Shown here: one piece after another, positions 8,376 to 16,798 of the stretch
How the letters are laid out: each line of letters begins with the position of its first letter
How positions within the stretch are numbered: position 1 is the stretch's first letter
DNA from: RGDT01 sp964630925
GTDB lineage: Bacteria; Planctomycetota; Planctomycetia; Gemmatales; Gemmataceae
Assembly (NCBI GenBank): GCA_964630925.1
Contig: CAZVZK010000006.1
Coordinates: 1 to 64,000, forward strand
Direction: 5' to 3'
DNA length: 64,000 bases
Notes under the pieces: model-generated
The model's database searches: none
What the model was told of the DNA's origin: nothing
Seen by the model: only the letters and a program-made list of their open reading frames with translations
Program-made: the position numbers and the translations under genes

Positions 8376-10325
8376 ATGCAGCAGTACTACACCCTGGAAG
8401 AGGCCGCGCAGAAACTCGGCATGTCCGTGGACGAGCTGCGCGAGCTGGCCAAGTCCAAGAAGATCCGCGCCTTCCAGGACCGCGGCAACTGGCGATTCCG
8501 CTCCCAGGACATCGACGAACGCGCCCGCCAGCTCGGCATCGGCAGCGAGCCCGAGCTGCAGCTGGGCGACCCCAAGGGCACCGCCAAGACGGCCGCCCCC
8601 AAGACACCCACCCCCAAGCCCAAGGCCAGGCCCGACTTCACCACCGGCAGCGAGGAAGACATCGACCTCGGCGCCCGCCCGGCCAAGGCCCCCGGCGGCC
8701 CGTCCAGCAGCAAGAGCCTCCCCGGCGGGCCCTCCAGCAGCAAGAACCTCCCCAAAACCGGCAGCGACAGCGACGTCCGCCTCGTCATGGACGACATCCC
8801 CGAGCTGAAGCTCGACAGCGACGTCAAGCTCCACTCGCCCAGCCCCAAGCCCGTCAAGCGCGGGGGCGACAGCGGCGTCCGCCTCGACAAGATGGGCCCC
8901 GGCAGCGACTCCGACGTCAAACTCGTCGAGGAGGGCAAGCCCGCCTCCGACAGCGACATCCGCCTCCAGGACCTCCCCGCCCCCACCAAGAAGGGCGGCA
9001 AGGGCGACTCCAACGTCATCACCGAGGAGATCGACCTCGACGCCGAGGAGGCCAAGCTCGCCAAGCAGCCGCCCGGCCCCTCCAGGCCCACCGCCAAGCC
9101 GCGCGTCCCCACCCAGGTCAACCCCGAGCTGCCCGTCCTCCCCACCTCGTCGCCCTACGAGCTGTCCGATTCGGGCCTGGGCCTGGGCCAACCGCCCAAG
9201 AAGGCCCCCAAGCCCGGCAAGCCCGCCAACGACAGCTCCAGCGAGCACGAGCTCATCGCCTTCGACTCCGCCAAGGCCCGCGGCGGCGACCTCGGCTCCG
9301 GCGAGATCCCCCTCCTCGCCGACGACGACGACGGCCTCGACCTCGGCGCGCTGCCGCCCCCGGGCCCCGGCAACTCCGGCATCAACCTCAACGACCCCGT
9401 GGACAGCGGCATCTCGCTCGAGTCCGGCGGCAGCGACGAGCTGGAGTTCGAGCTGAGCCTCGACGCCGGCTCCACGCCCAAGCCCGAAGCCAAGAAGCCC
9501 CTCAAGGAGGACTCCTCCAGCGAGTTCGAGCTCAGCATCGACGACGCCCCCTCCGACGCCTCCGACAGCGAATTCGAGCTGAGCCTCGACGAGGACGCCG
9601 GCCACAGCGGCTCCGACCTCGCCCTCGAAAAGGTCGATAACAGCGACAGCGAGTTCGAGCTCACCCTCGACGAGGACGGCGGCCTCGGCGTGGACGGCGG
9701 CAAGGACATCTTCGAGACCAACATCGACCTGCCCTCGCTCGAGGACTCCGGGTCCGAGGCCGTCGCCCTCGAAGGCTCCGACACCGACCTGGAGGCCACG
9801 TCCGACTCCGACTTCGAGCTGTCGATGGACGAGGACTCCTCCGCCGAGAAGAGCGGCAGCCAGGTCGTCGCCATCGACGGCGACGAGGAGGCCGACGACG
9901 TGGCGGCCACCGTCGCCAAGTCGCGCGGCGCCGCCGCCAAGGCCCCCCCGCCCAAGGCCAAGGCCAAGGCCAAGCCCGCCAAGGTGGATGACGATGAGGC
10001 CGACGCCGATTTCGGCGGCCTCGAGGATGACGAGCCCGCCCCCAAGTCGAAGAAGGGTGCCAAGAAGAAGGCCGCGGCCGACGACGACATCGAGGAGGAC
10101 GACGACGACGCCCCCGTCGGGGCGGCCGCCGCGGCGCCCCCCGCCGACTGGGGCCCCCTCCCCGCGGTCCTCCTCTTCCCCACCGTGATCGTCCTGTTCT
10201 TCGTCGGCCTGATGGGCTACGAGCTGATCCAGGGCATGTGGGGCTACCACCGCTCCACGAAGGTCGGCCGCCCCATCATCGACTCCATCGCCCGCATGAT
10301 CGACGACACCATCCCCAAGGAGTAA
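8376..10325 (+). CDS. HTH (excisionase-type) protein with acidic repeats and C-terminal membrane anchor
   Basis: A 649-residue protein. Residues 1-55 form a MerR/excisionase-type helix-turn-helix (YYTLEEAAQKLGMSVDELRE, then FQDRGNWRFRSQDIDERARQ). A long low-complexity middle is rich in Asp, Ser, Pro and Lys, with an acidic unit of the form SDSEFELSLDED repeated several times at about 375-500. A Lys/Ala/Asp-rich stretch precedes one strong transmembrane helix (AVLLFPTVIVLFFVGLMGYE) about 45 residues before the C-terminus. ATG 8376 places the HTH at the N-terminus. The architecture suggests a membrane-tethered DNA- or partner-binding protein found in Planctomycetota. The acidic repeats may bind cations or basic proteins. 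Function is not established. Confidence 0.85.
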   Translation: MQQYYTLEEAAQKLGMSVDELRELAKSKKIRAFQDRGNWRFRSQDIDERARQLGIGSEPELQLGDPKGTAKTAAPKTPTPKPKARPDFTTGSEEDIDLGARPAKAPGGPSSSKSLPGGPSSSKNLPKTGSDSDVRLVMDDIPELKLDSDVKLHSPSPKPVKRGGDSGVRLDKMGPGSDSDVKLVEEGKPASDSDIRLQDLPAPTKKGGKGDSNVITEEIDLDAEEAKLAKQPPGPSRPTAKPRVPTQVNPELPVLPTSSPYELSDSGLGLGQPPKKAPKPGKPANDSSSEHELIAFDSAKARGGDLGSGEIPLLADDDDGLDLGALPPPGPGNSGINLNDPVDSGISLESGGSDELEFELSLDAGSTPKPEAKKPLKEDSSSEFELSIDDAPSDASDSEFELSLDEDAGHSGSDLALEKVDNSDSEFELTLDEDGGLGVDGGKDIFETNIDLPSLEDSGSEAVALEGSDTDLEATSDSDFELSMDEDSSAEKSGSQVVAIDGDEEADDVAATVAKSRGAAAKAPPPKAKAKAKPAKVDDDEADADFGGLEDDEPAPKSKKGAKKKAAADDDIEEDDDDAPVGAAAAAPPADWGPLPAVLLFPTVIVLFFVGLMGYELIQGMWGYHRSTKVGRPIIDSIARMIDDTIPKE

Positions 10326-10336
10326 CCCGCCTCGGA

Positions 10337-10374
10337 TCAGGCCGGCGGCCCCGTACGGGGGGCCGCTCGCCTGA
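10337..10374. terminator. Hairpin between convergent genes (bidirectional terminator)
   Basis: Outer arms TCAGGC/GCCTGA and an inner GCGGCCCC/GGGGCCGC stem form a strong hairpin in the 54 bases between two convergent stop codons (10325 and 10380). There is no long T tract, so termination efficiency is uncertain. Confidence 0.6.
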
Positions 10375-10379
10375 GCCCG

Positions 10380-13300
10380 TCACCTCCAGTCGCCCGACAG
10401 CACGAAGCCCGCCCAGTAGTACGGCGGCACGCGCCTCAGGCCCTTGTCGTCCTCGCGCACCATCCCACGCTTCGCCCCGTCCCGCAGCATCGACACCTGC
10501 GCCCGCCGCAGGGCCTCGACGCGGCTGATGATCTTGCGGCCGTCCCAGGCCGCCGCGTAGAAGTCCGCCATGAGCCGCTGCGTCGCCCTGTCGTCCACCT
10601 TCCACAGGCTCCCGATCACGGCCCGCGCCCCCGCGGCCTGGAAGGCACGTTGCATGCCCAGGAGGCCCTCGCCTCCGGCCACCTTGCCCAGCCCCGTCTC
10701 GCACGCCGACAGCACCGCCAGCTCGAGTCTGGTGAGGTCCATCTCGGAGACCTCCAGCGCCGTCAGGATGCCGTCCTCCTCGCCCGCCTTCGGCTCGCGG
10801 TTGGCGTCCGAGAGCGCCAGGCCCGACAGCAAGAGCGGGTGCCAGCCCTCCGGCGTCTTGCCCTCGCCGTCGGCCCTGCCGTCGGCGGCGCTCCTGACGG
10901 CCTCCGGGGCGAAGAAGCCGTGCGTCGCCAGATGCGCGTAACGCACCCTCGCCAGCGCCTCGCGCACCGCGGCCTTCGTCGCCGCGCCCCCGGTGAGCGC
11001 CGTCGTGCGCCCGCCCTTGAAGTGCCTCTCGAAGGAGTCACGCACGGACAGGGCCTCGACGGAGGTGGCCGGCAGCGCCGCGAAGGCCAGACGCCCCGAG
11101 CGGGGGGCGGAGCGCGTGTCCTCGGCGGCGGGCGCGGCGGCGTCCCCCTCCCCCGGCTCGTAGCGCAGGCCGCCCGCCACCAGCAGCGACGGGGGCAGGC
11201 GGTCCTCCTTCCTCACGGGCTTGACCATCGCCGGGATGGCGGAGGGGACGGGGACGGCCGCGAGGGCCACGTCCTCGATCAGGTACGACCCCTCCTTCGA
11301 CCCCGGCAGGGCCGCGAAGGCGACGGTGCCGAGGACGCCGTCGGGGGAGACGAGGGCGACCTTCGCCCCCTCCAGATGCTTCGCGAGGGGTGCCCAGACG
11401 AGTTTCTTCAAGGCGGCGCCGGCCTCGGAGCCGCCCTGCCGCTTCAACAGCAGGGGACGCCACGCCTGGGAGGCGTCCTCGACGGCCTTCGCGGGGCCGA
11501 GATCGACGCGGACGGGGGCCTTGCCCCTGGCGTGGACGAACGCGGCGAGGTGCCTCTCCTGCCGCGGCTTGCCGGCCTTCATGTCGGACCGCCGGTAGAA
11601 GAGGTAATCGACCAGGACCGCCCCCACCGGCAGCGCCGCCGCCACCTCCTCGACGGCGACCCTCCTGCCGCTCGCCTCCCGGAAAGCCTCCGACAGCCGC
11701 GCCAGCTCGGCCTGGGCGTCGTCCTGCTCCTTCTCCAGGTCGTCCAGCACCGCCCGCGCCGTGCCCGGCGCCAGCCTCAGCGCGGCGAGGCGCCCCGTCA
11801 CCCGCCGCAGGCGGGCCGCCGCCCCCCGCGCCTCGGCGTCGCCACTCAGGCGCAGGAACAGCCGCCGCCGCTGCTGCCGCACCAGGAGCGCCCCCTTCCA
11901 CCCCAGGGCGTGCCCGGCGGAGGCCGGACGGCCCCCCGCGTCGGCGAGCGAGAGACGCGCGTCGAGGTGGTGCCGCAGGAGGTCGGCCCCCGCCAACTGC
12001 TGCCGGTCGGACTGGAAGGCTGACGCCGCCCGGATCTGCTCGCCGACCCGCGCGAGCGCCTCCTCCGCGAGCGGCAGCGCCTTCGCCTCATCCCCCGTGA
12101 GGGCGTGCAGCCTGGCGAGGCCAGTCAAGGCGTTGCAGTACAGCGGGTGGCGGGGGCCCAGGGCCGTCCGGGCCACGGCCAGCGCCTGCTCGGCCAGGGG
12201 CCGGGCCGCCTCGAAGCCCCCCATGTCCCGCTGCGCACAGGCGAGGTTCAGGAGGCTGATGGCGTGCCGGGGGTGCTTCTCGCCCAGCGTGTCCTTGTAG
12301 ATGCCGAGCGCCTGCTTGTACAGGGGCAGCGCCGCCGCGTGGTCCCCGGTGCCCTGGTGGTGGGAGGCGAGGTTGTGCAGGCTCCGGGCGTAGTCGGGGT
12401 GCCTCTCGCCCAGGGCCGCCTTGTAGATGCTGAGCGCCTGCTTGTGCAGCGGGAGAGCCGCCGCGTTGTCCCCCATCGCCTGGTGCGCCGCGGCGAGGTT
12501 GTTGAGGGCGAGGGCGTACCCAGGGTGCCTCTGGCCCAGCAGGGTCCTGCGCATCGACACGGCCTGTCTGAAGGCGGTGAGCGCCGCCTTGAAGTCGCCC
12601 ATCTCCTGGTGCAGCGTCCCCAGGTTACTCAGGATCGTGACGTGGTCGGGGTGCCGCTCCCCCCGCGCGGCCTTCGACACCGCGACGGCCTCCTTGAAGT
12701 GATGCAGCGCCGCCTTGAAGCCGCCCATCACCTGGTGGAGGCCGGCGAGGTTGGCGTGGGAATTGGCGAAGTCGGCATGCCGCACCCCCAGGACGGCCTT
12801 GCGGATCGACATCGACCGGCGGAAGAGACGCAGCGCCTCGTCGTGGTCGCCCATCGTCCCGTGCGCGCTGGCGAGGTTGTTGAGTAAGGTGGCGTACTGG
12901 GGGTGCCGCTCGCCGTGCAGCACCCCCATCAGGGACACCGCCTCCTTGAGCAGGGCGAGGGCCGTCCTGGGGTCACCCGCCGCGTCGTGCGCGTAGGCCA
13001 GGTTGTTCAGGGCCTGGGGGTGCCGCGGGTGCTTCTCTCCGAGAGCCTCCTTCTGCCAGGGCAACGCCTCCTGCAAGGCACGCAGCGCCTCAAAGGGCCG
13101 CCCCTCCTTGCCCAGCCGGTCCGCCTCCGCCTGCCGCCGGAACGCCTTCTCCAGCAGGTCCCTCCTGGCCTGGGGCATCTCGAGGAGGATGCGGATGGCC
13201 TCCCCGGCCCAGTAGGCGTCCACCGTCCGGTGGTCCCAGCGCCCCAGCAGACGCTCGTTGATGCGGAAGACGCGCTCGCGGAAGTCGTTCTGCCGCGCGG

Positions 13301-13544
13301 CCGGCGGCGGCGCCCACTCGCCGAAGATGGCCGCCGCCCGCATCGTCAGCGTCCCCTCGACGTGGAACAGCAGTTGATGCGCCTGCCACGCCAGCGCCTT
13401 CTTCCGGGCCGGGTCGGCCTCGGCGTCCGCCCGCCGCAGCAGGCCTTCGCGCTCGGCCATCGTGGCCCGCTGCGCCGGCGTCAACGCCGCCGGCGGGGCG
13501 GCGGCGAGCGACAGGGCCGCCAGGATCGGGAGCAGACGGCGCAT
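10380..13544 (-). CDS. TPR-repeat protein with C-terminal CHAT (caspase-like) domain
   Basis: A 1054-residue protein with a signal-peptide-like N-terminus (RRLLPILAALSLAAAPPAA). About ten 42-residue kinesin-light-chain-type TPRs follow, with the recurring core LGERHPDYA-SLHNLA, then a coiled region. The C-terminal CHAT domain has both catalytic residues: His in YAHLATHGFF (about 875) and Cys in VLSACETGLG (about 948). GTG/ATG choice: ATG 13544 has GGAGG eight bases upstream, and the longer frame to 13787 is rejected because it overlaps the divergent cyclase fragment. CHAT proteases are caspase relatives, several of which are immune or death effectors gated by TPR sensors. Here the export signal suggests a periplasmic role instead. 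The partner is unknown. Confidence 0.9.
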   Translation of the reverse strand: MRRLLPILAALSLAAAPPAALTPAQRATMAEREGLLRRADAEADPARKKALAWQAHQLLFHVEGTLTMRAAAIFGEWAPPPAARQNDFRERVFRINERLLGRWDHRTVDAYWAGEAIRILLEMPQARRDLLEKAFRRQAEADRLGKEGRPFEALRALQEALPWQKEALGEKHPRHPQALNNLAYAHDAAGDPRTALALLKEAVSLMGVLHGERHPQYATLLNNLASAHGTMGDHDEALRLFRRSMSIRKAVLGVRHADFANSHANLAGLHQVMGGFKAALHHFKEAVAVSKAARGERHPDHVTILSNLGTLHQEMGDFKAALTAFRQAVSMRRTLLGQRHPGYALALNNLAAAHQAMGDNAAALPLHKQALSIYKAALGERHPDYARSLHNLASHHQGTGDHAAALPLYKQALGIYKDTLGEKHPRHAISLLNLACAQRDMGGFEAARPLAEQALAVARTALGPRHPLYCNALTGLARLHALTGDEAKALPLAEEALARVGEQIRAASAFQSDRQQLAGADLLRHHLDARLSLADAGGRPASAGHALGWKGALLVRQQRRRLFLRLSGDAEARGAAARLRRVTGRLAALRLAPGTARAVLDDLEKEQDDAQAELARLSEAFREASGRRVAVEEVAAALPVGAVLVDYLFYRRSDMKAGKPRQERHLAAFVHARGKAPVRVDLGPAKAVEDASQAWRPLLLKRQGGSEAGAALKKLVWAPLAKHLEGAKVALVSPDGVLGTVAFAALPGSKEGSYLIEDVALAAVPVPSAIPAMVKPVRKEDRLPPSLLVAGGLRYEPGEGDAAAPAAEDTRSAPRSGRLAFAALPATSVEALSVRDSFERHFKGGRTTALTGGAATKAAVREALARVRYAHLATHGFFAPEAVRSAADGRADGEGKTPEGWHPLLLSGLALSDANREPKAGEEDGILTALEVSEMDLTRLELAVLSACETGLGKVAGGEGLLGMQRAFQAAGARAVIGSLWKVDDRATQRLMADFYAAAWDGRKIISRVEALRRAQVSMLRDGAKRGMVREDDKGLRRVPPYYWAGFVLSGDWR

Positions 13545-13639
13545 GGGGACGGCCTCCGGGTGATGCAGGCCATCGTACGGCGCCGCCGCATCCGGCGGAA
13601 GCGCCTGGCCCCGGATGGCCACTTCCCCACAATGGCCCC

Positions 13640-13857
13640 ATGAACCCTCCCTGGCTCGCCGGCCTGCTGGCCGCCCGCGTCTTCGACCTCGAGCAGCCGC
13701 GCCACGCCGGCATGCCCATCTGGCCCGGCCATCGGCCCGGCTACTTCTACGCCCTGCACCGCCGCCACCGCGACACCTACTCCCCACAGGAGAACGGCCC
13801 CCGCGCCGGCGCCTCCGGCGTCGTCACCATGATGGAGCACACCGGCACCCACATCGA
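13640..13857 (+). pseudogene. Cyclase (kynurenine formamidase-like) gene, 5' part split by element insertion
   Basis: Residues 1-72 plus two bases of codon 73 of a cyclase-family (PF04199-type) protein, starting MNPPWLAGLLAARVFDLEQP and ending at EHTGTHI. Homology to the intact copy at 13894-14715 stops abruptly at the dinucleotide GA (13856-13857), where element DNA begins; a chimeric tail then runs to 14035. The missing 3' part is at 34779-35372 on the same strand. Joining them across GA gives an uninterrupted frame of 270 codons including the metal-binding motif. The family hydrolyses or cyclises small amides such as N-formylkynurenine. As it stands this fragment cannot be functional. Confidence 0.93.
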
Positions 13858-13880
13858 GATGTGGGGGCAGCAACCCCAAG
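13832..13880. other. attL: left junction of the integrated element
   Basis: Host cyclase sequence up to core GA (13856-13857), then element DNA: 14 bases and an arm AACCCCAAG (13872-13880). The arm is the inverted counterpart of CTTGTGGTT at 34756-34764, at the same 14-base distance from the core. This is the geometry of a large-serine-recombinase attP half-site. Confidence 0.85.
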
Positions 13881-13893
13881 TTGATTCACAGCC

Positions 13894-14715
13894 CTATGGC
13901 GCCCCGCCCACCAGCGCCACCGGGCGGAGTGGTGAGCCGGTCGCGCCCACCAGTTTCAGGGGGAGGCCGATGAAGCCGAAGGCCCAGGCCCTGTCGCGGG
14001 CCAGCTCGTCGAGGGCGAGGTTCTCGATGATGTAGACGCCCTTCTGGGGGAGGAGGTAGACGTGCGCGAAGAGGGTGGCCCCCGTCTCCGGGTCTCGCTC
14101 ATCCGGCGCGTCCCAGGCCATGTTGTCGGCACCAACCGCGCACACCCCACGCTCCGCCGCCCAGAGGGTGCCCGACTTCCCCACGCCGGCCGCGTCGAGG
14201 TAGGCCGCCTCATTGCCCCAGAGCGAGGCGTACCCGGTTCGGACCAGCAGCACGTCACCCGCCTTCACCTCGACGCCCTGGTGGTCCGCGCAGGCGCGCA
14301 GCTCGTCGCCGCTGATGGCGCTCCGGGGCGGGAGGCGCTCGACGCCCTTCCACCCGGCCACGTCGAGCAGCACCCCCCGGCGGATGAGCGGCGGCACCGT
14401 CTCGACGCCGAGGGTCTTGAAGCCGAAGGGCGTCTCGGCGTCCTCCACCTTGACCCCACCGAACATGACCAGATCCGCCGCCTGATGCGATAGGGCGTCG
14501 ATGTGGGTGCCAGCGTGTTCCATCATCGTCAGCACCCCGGACGCCCCGGAGCGCGGCCCGTGGCAGCCGGGGTTATAGGTGTCGCGGTGCCGCCGGTGTA
14601 GCGCGTAGAAGTACCCCGGCTTGTGGGTGGGGTGGATCGGCATGCCCGCGAAGCGGGGCTGTTCGAGGTCGTAGACGCGGGCGGTCAGCATGGCGTCGAG
14701 CCAGGCGGTGTTCAT
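13894..14715 (-). CDS. Intact cyclase-family protein (kynurenine formamidase-like) carried by the element
   Basis: A 273-residue cyclase-family hydrolase with the complete metal-binding motif EHAGTHIDALSHQ near residue 70 and downstream conserved blocks (GVLLDVAG, GDVLLVRTGY, GVCAVGADNMAWD). GGAGG lies six bases before ATG 14715. It is homologous along its whole length to the host gene split at 13857/34779, but diverged. It lies inside the element, ending 14 bases from the attP arm and convergent to the broken host 5' fragment. Around the metal motif, 20 bases spanning the insertion point (14492-14511, GGCACCCACATCGACGCCCT on the coding strand) are identical to the reconstructed host site, while the flanks differ. 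The enzyme probably hydrolyses a small amide or lactone; the substrate is unproven. Confidence 0.9.
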   Translation of the reverse strand: MNTAWLDAMLTARVYDLEQPRFAGMPIHPTHKPGYFYALHRRHRDTYNPGCHGPRSGASGVLTMMEHAGTHIDALSHQAADLVMFGGVKVEDAETPFGFKTLGVETVPPLIRRGVLLDVAGWKGVERLPPRSAISGDELRACADHQGVEVKAGDVLLVRTGYASLWGNEAAYLDAAGVGKSGTLWAAERGVCAVGADNMAWDAPDERDPETGATLFAHVYLLPQKGVYIIENLALDELARDRAWAFGFIGLPLKLVGATGSPLRPVALVGGAP

Positions 14716-14791
14716 GGCGGCCTCCGGTTCCGGGGTTCAGGCCGGTATTCTCCGGAAGCGTCGGATGGGGGCCACCCGTCAATCACTTGGC

Positions 14792-15349
14792 CTACTTCGG
14801 CGGCGGCGGTGGCGGCAGTTCGCCGATGGTGGGGAAGGCATCACGAAGGTCGCGTCGGCAGGCGTCCGTCACCCCCCGTGCGAGGCGGACCAGCTCGGTC
14901 GGCCTGGGCCTTTCCCCTTTCGGCAAAGCGAGGGCGTCACGGAATCGGAGGGCGGCCGCGTATGCGTCCTGGCTCCCGACGACGGCGAGCCGGCCTACCA
15001 GCAACTCGTAGAACCGCGTGGTGTCAAGCGTGCCGTCCGGCTTGGGATCGGCAAGGGCGATCCGCGCCACGGCGTCACAAAGATCGAAGTACACCTCGGC
15101 CTTCCCGGCGTAGTAGCGCAGTTTGAAGTCCTTCTCCCGCCGGTCGACGGCCTCTTCACGCCGATGTAGCTCCGCCTCCCTGGCTGCCTCCAGGGCGTCT
15201 TGCGTGCGCTTGGCCTGGATCGCCAGCCCGTTGTACGCGAACACGGCGCCGGCACTGGTGAGGAGGACGGCAACGACCTTGAGGAACAGATCCCATCGCT
15301 TGATGTTCAGGTCGGTCGTCTGGAACTCGGTCATTTGCTCGGGCATCAT
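14792..15349 (-). CDS. Single-pass membrane protein with coiled coil
   Basis: About 185 residues: a short polar N-terminus, one transmembrane helix (LFLKVVAVLLTSAGAVFAYN) near residue 25, then a coiled coil rich in Ala, Arg and Glu (AKRTQDALEAAREAELHRRE) and a helical C-terminal domain ending in a Pro run. GTG 15352, ATG 15349 and ATG 15346 are all possible starts with AGGTG just upstream. It is unrelated to any family I recognise. Membrane proteins of this layout are common in mobile elements as exclusion or effector proteins, but nothing here proves that role. Confidence 0.7.
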   Translation of the reverse strand: MMPEQMTEFQTTDLNIKRWDLFLKVVAVLLTSAGAVFAYNGLAIQAKRTQDALEAAREAELHRREEAVDRREKDFKLRYYAGKAEVYFDLCDAVARIALADPKPDGTLDTTRFYELLVGRLAVVGSQDAYAAALRFRDALALPKGERPRPTELVRLARGVTDACRRDLRDAFPTIGELPPPPPPK

Positions 15350-15486
15350 CACCTAGGGTGTGCGAGTGGGCGCTTGGTACTTCGGCCCGTCGGACGCGGC
15401 CTTGTCTCCGGGTGCGCCTGAATCGCAGGGAGCGTTCCACTGACGCCGGATGTTCCGATTGAGCAGCCTACGCCGCGCTGGCCGGT

Positions 15487-15912
15487 TCAGGCCGCAGGGC
15501 GCTCGCTGGCGAGCGACAACAGGTCCGCCGCCTCTTCGCGCTCCCGAACGACGACGTACTCGGCGAGGGCGGGCAGAGGGAGTGCCGCCGCCCCGGCGTG
15601 CCGATGCCCCTTCGGGGCGTTCAGCCCCAACAGCCGGTTGATGCTGCACTGCGCCTTGATCTTCAGCGTGATGGGGGCGTCGGGGTCGCGGATGACGGAG
15701 ACGTAGAAGGAGAACGCCAACGCCCGGTGCCACTCCTTCGTCTCGCCGGTCCGCTCGATGATGAGATCCCGAGCCTTGGAGATGAGCAGCTCCGCCGTGC
15801 GCGGCCCGACGCCGAACCGGTCCCGGAGCCACCGCTTGATCTCGTGCTTGTAGGCGCCTCGGCCCAGCAGGTCCGCCACCCGGCACACACGCTCCGCCGT
15901 CCGCTTCCGCAT
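15487..15912 (-). CDS. Small-terminase-like HTH protein
   Basis: A 141-residue protein. Residues 1-50 form a helix-turn-helix (RVCRVADLLGRGAYKHEIKR, then FGVGPRTAELLISKARDLI). The second half has the RDPDAPITLKIKAQCSINRL and LLGLNAPKG segments, a layout seen in phage terminase small subunits and related planctomycete prophage proteins. ATG 15912 has a G-rich ribosome site (AAGGGGGATGGGGGC); the longer frame to 16029 crosses a palindromic promoter region and is rejected. No large terminase is seen nearby. If the call is right, it may be a satellite packaging-redirect protein; otherwise it is a DNA-binding regulator. Confidence 0.6.
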   Translation of the reverse strand: MRKRTAERVCRVADLLGRGAYKHEIKRWLRDRFGVGPRTAELLISKARDLIIERTGETKEWHRALAFSFYVSVIRDPDAPITLKIKAQCSINRLLGLNAPKGHRHAGAAALPLPALAEYVVVREREEAADLLSLASERPAA

Positions 15913-16091
15913 GCCCCCATCCCCCTTGCCCAGAGGGTCATGATACCACGGCCCTCGCGCGCGTACGCGCACGCGAGAAGTGTAGACTTCGGCTTGCATG
16001 GCGGCCGTGCCCTCCCTACAACGCCTCATCCCCTCCGCATGGGATCCGCCGTTCCGAACGGCGGGCGGGGTGGGCGCTCACGAGGGACGAC

Positions 16092-16346
16092 ATGAAGCCG
16101 GAGACCGAAGGAACGGCCACGCCCGGAGACGCCCGCGGCCCCGCCCAGGCCGGCACGCTCGCCCTGGACATCGCCCGCATGATCGCCCCGACGGCCGCCG
16201 TTATGGGCCGGCTGGTCACGCTGCACGTCAGGCTCAAGGCCGGGGGGCGCCGCCTCGCCCTGCTCAACGCCGGGCCGATGGCCTACGAGGCGTTCCTGGC
16301 CGCCGGCCTCCTCGCCCTGCTGGGCGTCCGGCGGGCCGGCGTGTGA
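16092..16346 (+). CDS. Small hypothetical protein with hydrophobic C-terminus
   Basis: 84 residues starting at ATG 16092 behind GAGGGACGAC. The first 25 residues are polar. The rest has an amphipathic segment (ALDIARMIAPTAAVMGRLVT) and a short hydrophobic C-terminus (AYEAFLAAGLLALLGVRR). A perfect intrinsic terminator 8 bases downstream (16354-16388) supports it as a real transcription unit. No family recognised. It diverges from the HTH gene at 15912, with a palindrome in the shared promoter region. Confidence 0.55.
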   Translation: MKPETEGTATPGDARGPAQAGTLALDIARMIAPTAAVMGRLVTLHVRLKAGGRRLALLNAGPMAYEAFLAAGLLALLGVRRAGV

Positions 16347-16353
16347 TGGCACG

Positions 16354-16388
16354 GGCCCGCCGGGTCGCTCAACCCGGCGGGCCTTTCT
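16354..16388 (+). terminator. Rho-independent terminator
   Basis: Perfect 11-bp stem GGCCCGCCGGG/CCCGGCGGGCC (16354-16364 with 16373-16383), 8-base loop, then TTTCT. It lies 8 bases after the stop of the 84-residue gene. Confidence 0.85.
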
Positions 16389-16798
16389 CAAGGCCCGTCC
16401 CTCGCGTGCGCACGCGCGCGGGAGCCAAGATGCGCTCGCGTCCGCGAGCAGAAACCCCACACGAACCGTCGCGCACGCGCGCGAGAAATTGTTATTTCGC
16501 ACCCTGCGAGCCCGCCAAGACGCTCTCGCGCACGCGCGCGAGAAGGGTATCTTTCGGAGCGGATGGGCCTTTCAGGGGATGGGCTGGCAGGGGTCAGGGG
16601 TGGGGGAGAGTGCCAGGGGAGGGGGCTGGCAGGCCCCTTGGGGTGCCAAGGATGCCCCTGGGAAGGCCCCTGGCAGGCCCTGGGAGGCTTCCAGGGGCCA
16701 GAACAGGGGTTGGGCCATCTGGAGGGGGAAGGGCAGGGAGGGCCATCCTAGGTGGACTAATGACCATCTGTGCCTGCCTGGGGGTGGGCTGGCAGGGG
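16389..16798. other. Gene-free, G-rich stretch with repeats
   Basis: About 400 bases with no credible gene. The left part holds the palindrome cluster. From 16563 to 16798 the plus strand is very G-rich, with many runs of three to five G and the words GGCAGGGG, CAGGGG and CCCCTGG repeated. It contains the first copy of a 26-bp direct repeat. Confidence 0.65.
16581..16606. repeat. 26-bp G-rich direct repeat, copy 1
   Basis: Identical to 16786-16811, with the core GGCAGGGGTCAGGGGTGGGG. At least four G runs allow a G-quadruplex on the plus strand. Confidence 0.8.

Larger units (their letters stand above)
15954..16550. repeat. Cluster of five CG-rich palindromes
   Basis: Five inverted repeats of the TCGCG...CGCGA type: about 15954-15977, 16400-16423, 16436-16451, 16469-16488 and 16532-16551. 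The last is TCTCGCGC-ACGC-GCGCGAGA with perfect arms. The first lies between the divergent starts at 15912 and 16092; the others follow the terminator at 16354. They could be operator sites, partition or replication sites for an element protein. Confidence 0.65.

Noticed and set aside
8274..10250. A 658-codon minus-strand open frame
   Set aside because: It is antisense to the acidic HTH protein. Its composition (Gly, Val and Leu only) follows from the opposite strand's Asp/Ser/Pro codons, and it has no ribosome site.
13640..14035. Short intact gene on the plus strand at the left end
   Set aside because: It is a chimera of the host cyclase 5' part and element DNA: homology stops exactly at the att core.
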